A model generated the notes under the pieces. It saw nothing but the letters and a program-made list of their open reading frames with translations. It was not told the DNA's origin and ran no database searches. Source: Candidatus Zhuqueibacterota bacterium (lineage in GTDB: Bacteria; Zhuqueibacterota; Zhuqueibacteria; Residuimicrobiales; Oceaniaggregativiventaceae). From it: a stretch of DNA of 55,466 nt. The DNA is taken from NCBI GenBank assembly GCA_014728115.1, contig WJME01000172.1:1-55466 (forward strand), written 5' to 3'. Of the stretch, positions 54,007-55,466 are shown piece by piece. Every line of letters starts with the position of its first letter. Position 1 is the first letter of the stretch. The translations under genes were made by a program, and so were the position numbers.

Positions 54007-54315
54007 ATGAGCCATTCTATCTATAGAGTTGTCAATGTCGAGCAGGTTGGTCCATATGAATTATGTATTACCTTTGACGATGGTGTGACACAAACCATAG
54101 ATTTTCAGCCTTTGCTAAAAGGACCTCTCTATGAACCTCTTTTGGATGAGGTCCTTTTTCGCCAGGTAGACATCGATCCAGAGATTCATACTTTGGTGTG
54201 GCCTAATGGAGCCGATTTTGATCCTGCCACATTGCACGATTGGCCAAAATACAAAACAGCCATGATTCAATTGGCCAAAAAATGGGAAAAGAATATGAAA
54301 AACGTGACAACGTGA
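54007..54315 (+). CDS. DUF2442-family protein
   Basis: 102 residues from an ATG with AAAGGA upstream, 15 bases after the DUF4160 gene. The family motif is visible: YELCITFDDGVTQTIDFQPLLKGPLYEPLLDEVLFRQVDIDPEIHTLVWPNGADFDPATLHDW. The last few codons (KNVTT and the stop) are written in the octamer array that begins at 54301, so the array has set or altered the C-terminus. Pairs of this kind are common and of unknown function; some are thought to be regulators. Confidence 0.85.
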   Translation: MSHSIYRVVNVEQVGPYELCITFDDGVTQTIDFQPLLKGPLYEPLLDEVLFRQVDIDPEIHTLVWPNGADFDPATLHDWPKYKTAMIQLAKKWEKNMKNVTT

Positions 54316-54461
54316 AAACGTTGGAACGTGGGAACGTGGGAACGTGGGATCGTGTGAACGTGGAAACGTGTGAACGTGTGAACGTTGGAACGTGGAAACG
54401 TGAAAAACGTGTGAACGTGTGAACGTGTGAACGTGTGCACGTGTGCACGTGTACACGTTTT
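54301..54461 (+). repeat. Octamer tandem array, plus orientation
   Basis: Twenty units, all 8 bp except one of 9 bp, with consensus AACGTGTG/AACGTGGG. The first two units encode the end of the DUF2442 protein. It is the reverse-complement match of the array at 49860-49956. Confidence 0.9.
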
Positions 54462-54514
54462 AAGGGGCCTTTAATGGCTTTTGAGGATTGATTATTGGGT
54501 TGATATTTGGGTTC

Positions 54515-54561
54515 ATTAGCGTTTATTCGCGGTTTAATGGGGACCGAGAATGAACGCCAAC
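54515..54561. repeat. Inverted repeat, copy 2 (decayed)
   Basis: The first arm matches copy 1 at 17 of 19 positions. Its two arms pair at 15 of 19 positions, so this copy has lost perfect symmetry. Confidence 0.65.
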
Positions 54562-54603
54562 TGACACCCCCATGCCCTATGCTCTTTGCCCCAAAAAAAT
54601 GAC

Positions 54604-54632
54604 TTGAATCACATCTTTTTCTTTAGCATATT
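54604..54632 (+). promoter_or_regulatory. Promoter-like pair before the SDR gene
   Basis: TTGAAT at 54604-54609, a 17-base spacer, then CATATT at 54627-54632, 31 bases before the ATG. Confidence 0.35.
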
Positions 54633-54663
54633 CCTATCTTTGCTGTATTAATATTAGGAATTC

Positions 54664-55466
54664 ATGGCAAGACGAACCATCAGACAATCGCGGATATATA
54701 TCGCCGGACATACCGGCAGGCTGGGCTCGGCCCTGGTACGGCATCTGGAAGAAACAAAGAACATCGAACTCGTAACGTATACGCATGCTGAACTGGATCT
54801 GCTGGATCAACGGGCCGTGCTGCAGCAGTTAAAGCACGATCGTCCCGGCACGGTCATCATCGCTGCCGGCCGTCTGGCCACGGCCGATATCATCAACGAC
54901 TATCCGGCGCAGTTTCTTTACGAGAACCTGACTCTTTACAGCAATCTGATCCACGGTGCCTGGGCCTGCGGGGCCAGAAACCTGATTTGTCCGTTGACGA
55001 CGCTGATCTATCCTGTCGATGCGCCCGACCCCTTGCATCCTGATTTCCTGGAAACCGGAGCCACAGATCCCGATTTTGCGCCTGTGATCCAGGCACAGCT
55101 GACCGCGCTCAGGCTCTGTCTCTGGTATCGGCAACAGTACAACCGGCAATATGTGCCGGTGATCATGCCGCAGCTCTATGATGACCGGGAAGCCGATCGC
55201 CTGCACAACGCTTCGATTCCGGGCATGCTGGAGCGCCTGTTTCGATATGCCAGAGAAGAAGGACTGCAAGAGATCGAGATCCCGGGCACCGGTGAGGAAA
55301 AGGTATCCTTGTTGCACGCGGATAAAGCAGCAGAAATGCTCTTGCATGTCCTGGACGAAAAGGATGAGCAGATCGTTCAACTCCCGGGTGAACCCGCCTC
55401 TGACCTGGCGTCTCTGATCCGAACGCAAGCAGAGCAGAACGGATTTCAGGGGGAGATTCGATTCGA
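54664..55466 (+). CDS. GDP-fucose-synthase-like SDR lacking catalytic Tyr/Lys (3' end outside window)
   Basis: At least 267 residues from an ATG with TAGGA upstream; the frame stays open to the right edge. The NAD(P) site IAGHTGRLGSALVRHLE, the LDLLD strand and the block DYPAQFLYENLTLYSNLIHGAW match GDP-L-fucose synthase (Fcl). However, the catalytic Ser region reads LTTLIYP (residues 111-117), and the Tyr-xxx-Lys pair is replaced by Val141 and Gln145 when DFAPVIQAQLTALRLC is laid on the family. The normal reaction is therefore doubtful; it may be a non-catalytic or altered relative. The gene is GC-richer than the repeats before it and probably begins another sugar-nucleotide stretch. Confidence 0.75.
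   Translation, partial: MARRTIRQSRIYIAGHTGRLGSALVRHLEETKNIELVTYTHAELDLLDQRAVLQQLKHDRPGTVIIAAGRLATADIINDYPAQFLYENLTLYSNLIHGAWACGARNLICPLTTLIYPVDAPDPLHPDFLETGATDPDFAPVIQAQLTALRLCLWYRQQYNRQYVPVIMPQLYDDREADRLHNASIPGMLERLFRYAREEGLQEIEIPGTGEEKVSLLHADKAAEMLLHVLDEKDEQIVQLPGEPASDLASLIRTQAEQNGFQGEIRF

Larger units (their letters stand above)
54316..54663. other. Intergenic stretch of repeats before the SDR gene
   Basis: No credible gene in 348 bases. It holds most of the octamer array, a decayed inverted-repeat copy (54515-54561) and a promoter-like pair (54604-54632). Minus-strand frames here only translate the octamers into HVPTF-type repeats. Confidence 0.75.

Noticed and set aside
54115..54456. 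Minus-strand frames coding HVPTFxRSHVPTF-type repeats
   Set aside because: They are only the translation of the octamer DNA array, an artefact of its sequence.
49860..54461. Octamer arrays as possible CRISPR
   Set aside because: The period is 8 bp with no unique spacers, and no cas genes are present.
54829..55428. Minus-strand open frame at the right edge
   Set aside because: The plus strand carries an Fcl-like gene with an NAD-binding motif that stays open to the window end; the minus frame has no motif.

Overview
The window reads as chromosome of a Gram-negative bacterium of the FCB superphylum, most likely a KSB1/Calditrichota-like or related candidate-phylum lineage. Three lines of evidence support this. 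Three large secreted proteins end in the YPNPFN-type C-terminal domain used by type IX secretion, and a PorV/PorQ-family barrel is also encoded. LpxC and FabZ are fused as in Bacteroidota. The lipid A, BamA, Skp and LolA genes show a double-membrane cell with LPS. The phylum placement is inference. Every gene I can support (44 protein genes and one tRNA) lies on the + strand.

Layout: 3-5897 is the 3' part of a giant secreted repeat protein (its start lies left of the window), followed by a PEGA-domain protein. 6658-7989 holds rnhB, a YraN-family gene and a small membrane protein. Then come tRNA-Thr(CGU), a PorV/PorQ-family gene and panB-panC. 11164-15763 holds a small secreted protein, a LytR_C-domain protein, waaA (Kdo transferase), mtnA and a TPR lipoprotein. 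15955-30572 is the envelope block: uppS, a TamB-like gene, bamA, skp, lpxD, lpxC/fabZ, lpxA, a lipoate/octanoyl transferase, dxr and rseP. It joins undecaprenyl carrier synthesis, outer-membrane protein assembly and the first steps of lipid A synthesis. 30819-35810 is gcvT, comB, ftsK and lolA.

36092-44737 is a surface or exopolysaccharide region: an SLBB protein, a Wzc-like tyrosine autokinase, a NusG/UpxY-type antiterminator, a WbpP-like epimerase, CysQ, and WbpA- and WbpB-like dehydrogenases. 44962-53583 encodes secreted and envelope proteins: two more type IX substrates, an OmpA-family coiled-coil protein and a beta-helix protein with a dockerin-like tail. A DUF4160/DUF2442 pair follows. 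A GDP-fucose-synthase-like SDR that lacks the usual catalytic Tyr and Lys runs off the right edge.

The most unusual content is non-coding. From about 40.6 kb to the right end the intergenic spaces carry at least six kinds of structured repeat, none of which I saw in the first 40 kb. They are: a hairpin present three times with compensatory base-pair changes; an 8-bp tandem repeat at two sites in opposite orientation; a 19-bp inverted repeat with a second, decayed copy; two elements built from inverted CAGAGG-type units between direct repeats; a triplet of CCTCCGGGAGG palindromes; and a GC-rich double hairpin. Upstream regions across the window show a recurrent promoter-like pattern, TTGATT or TTGACA, about 17 bp, then a TA-rich hexamer. 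I could not run alignments or folding, so family calls rest on motifs read by eye.
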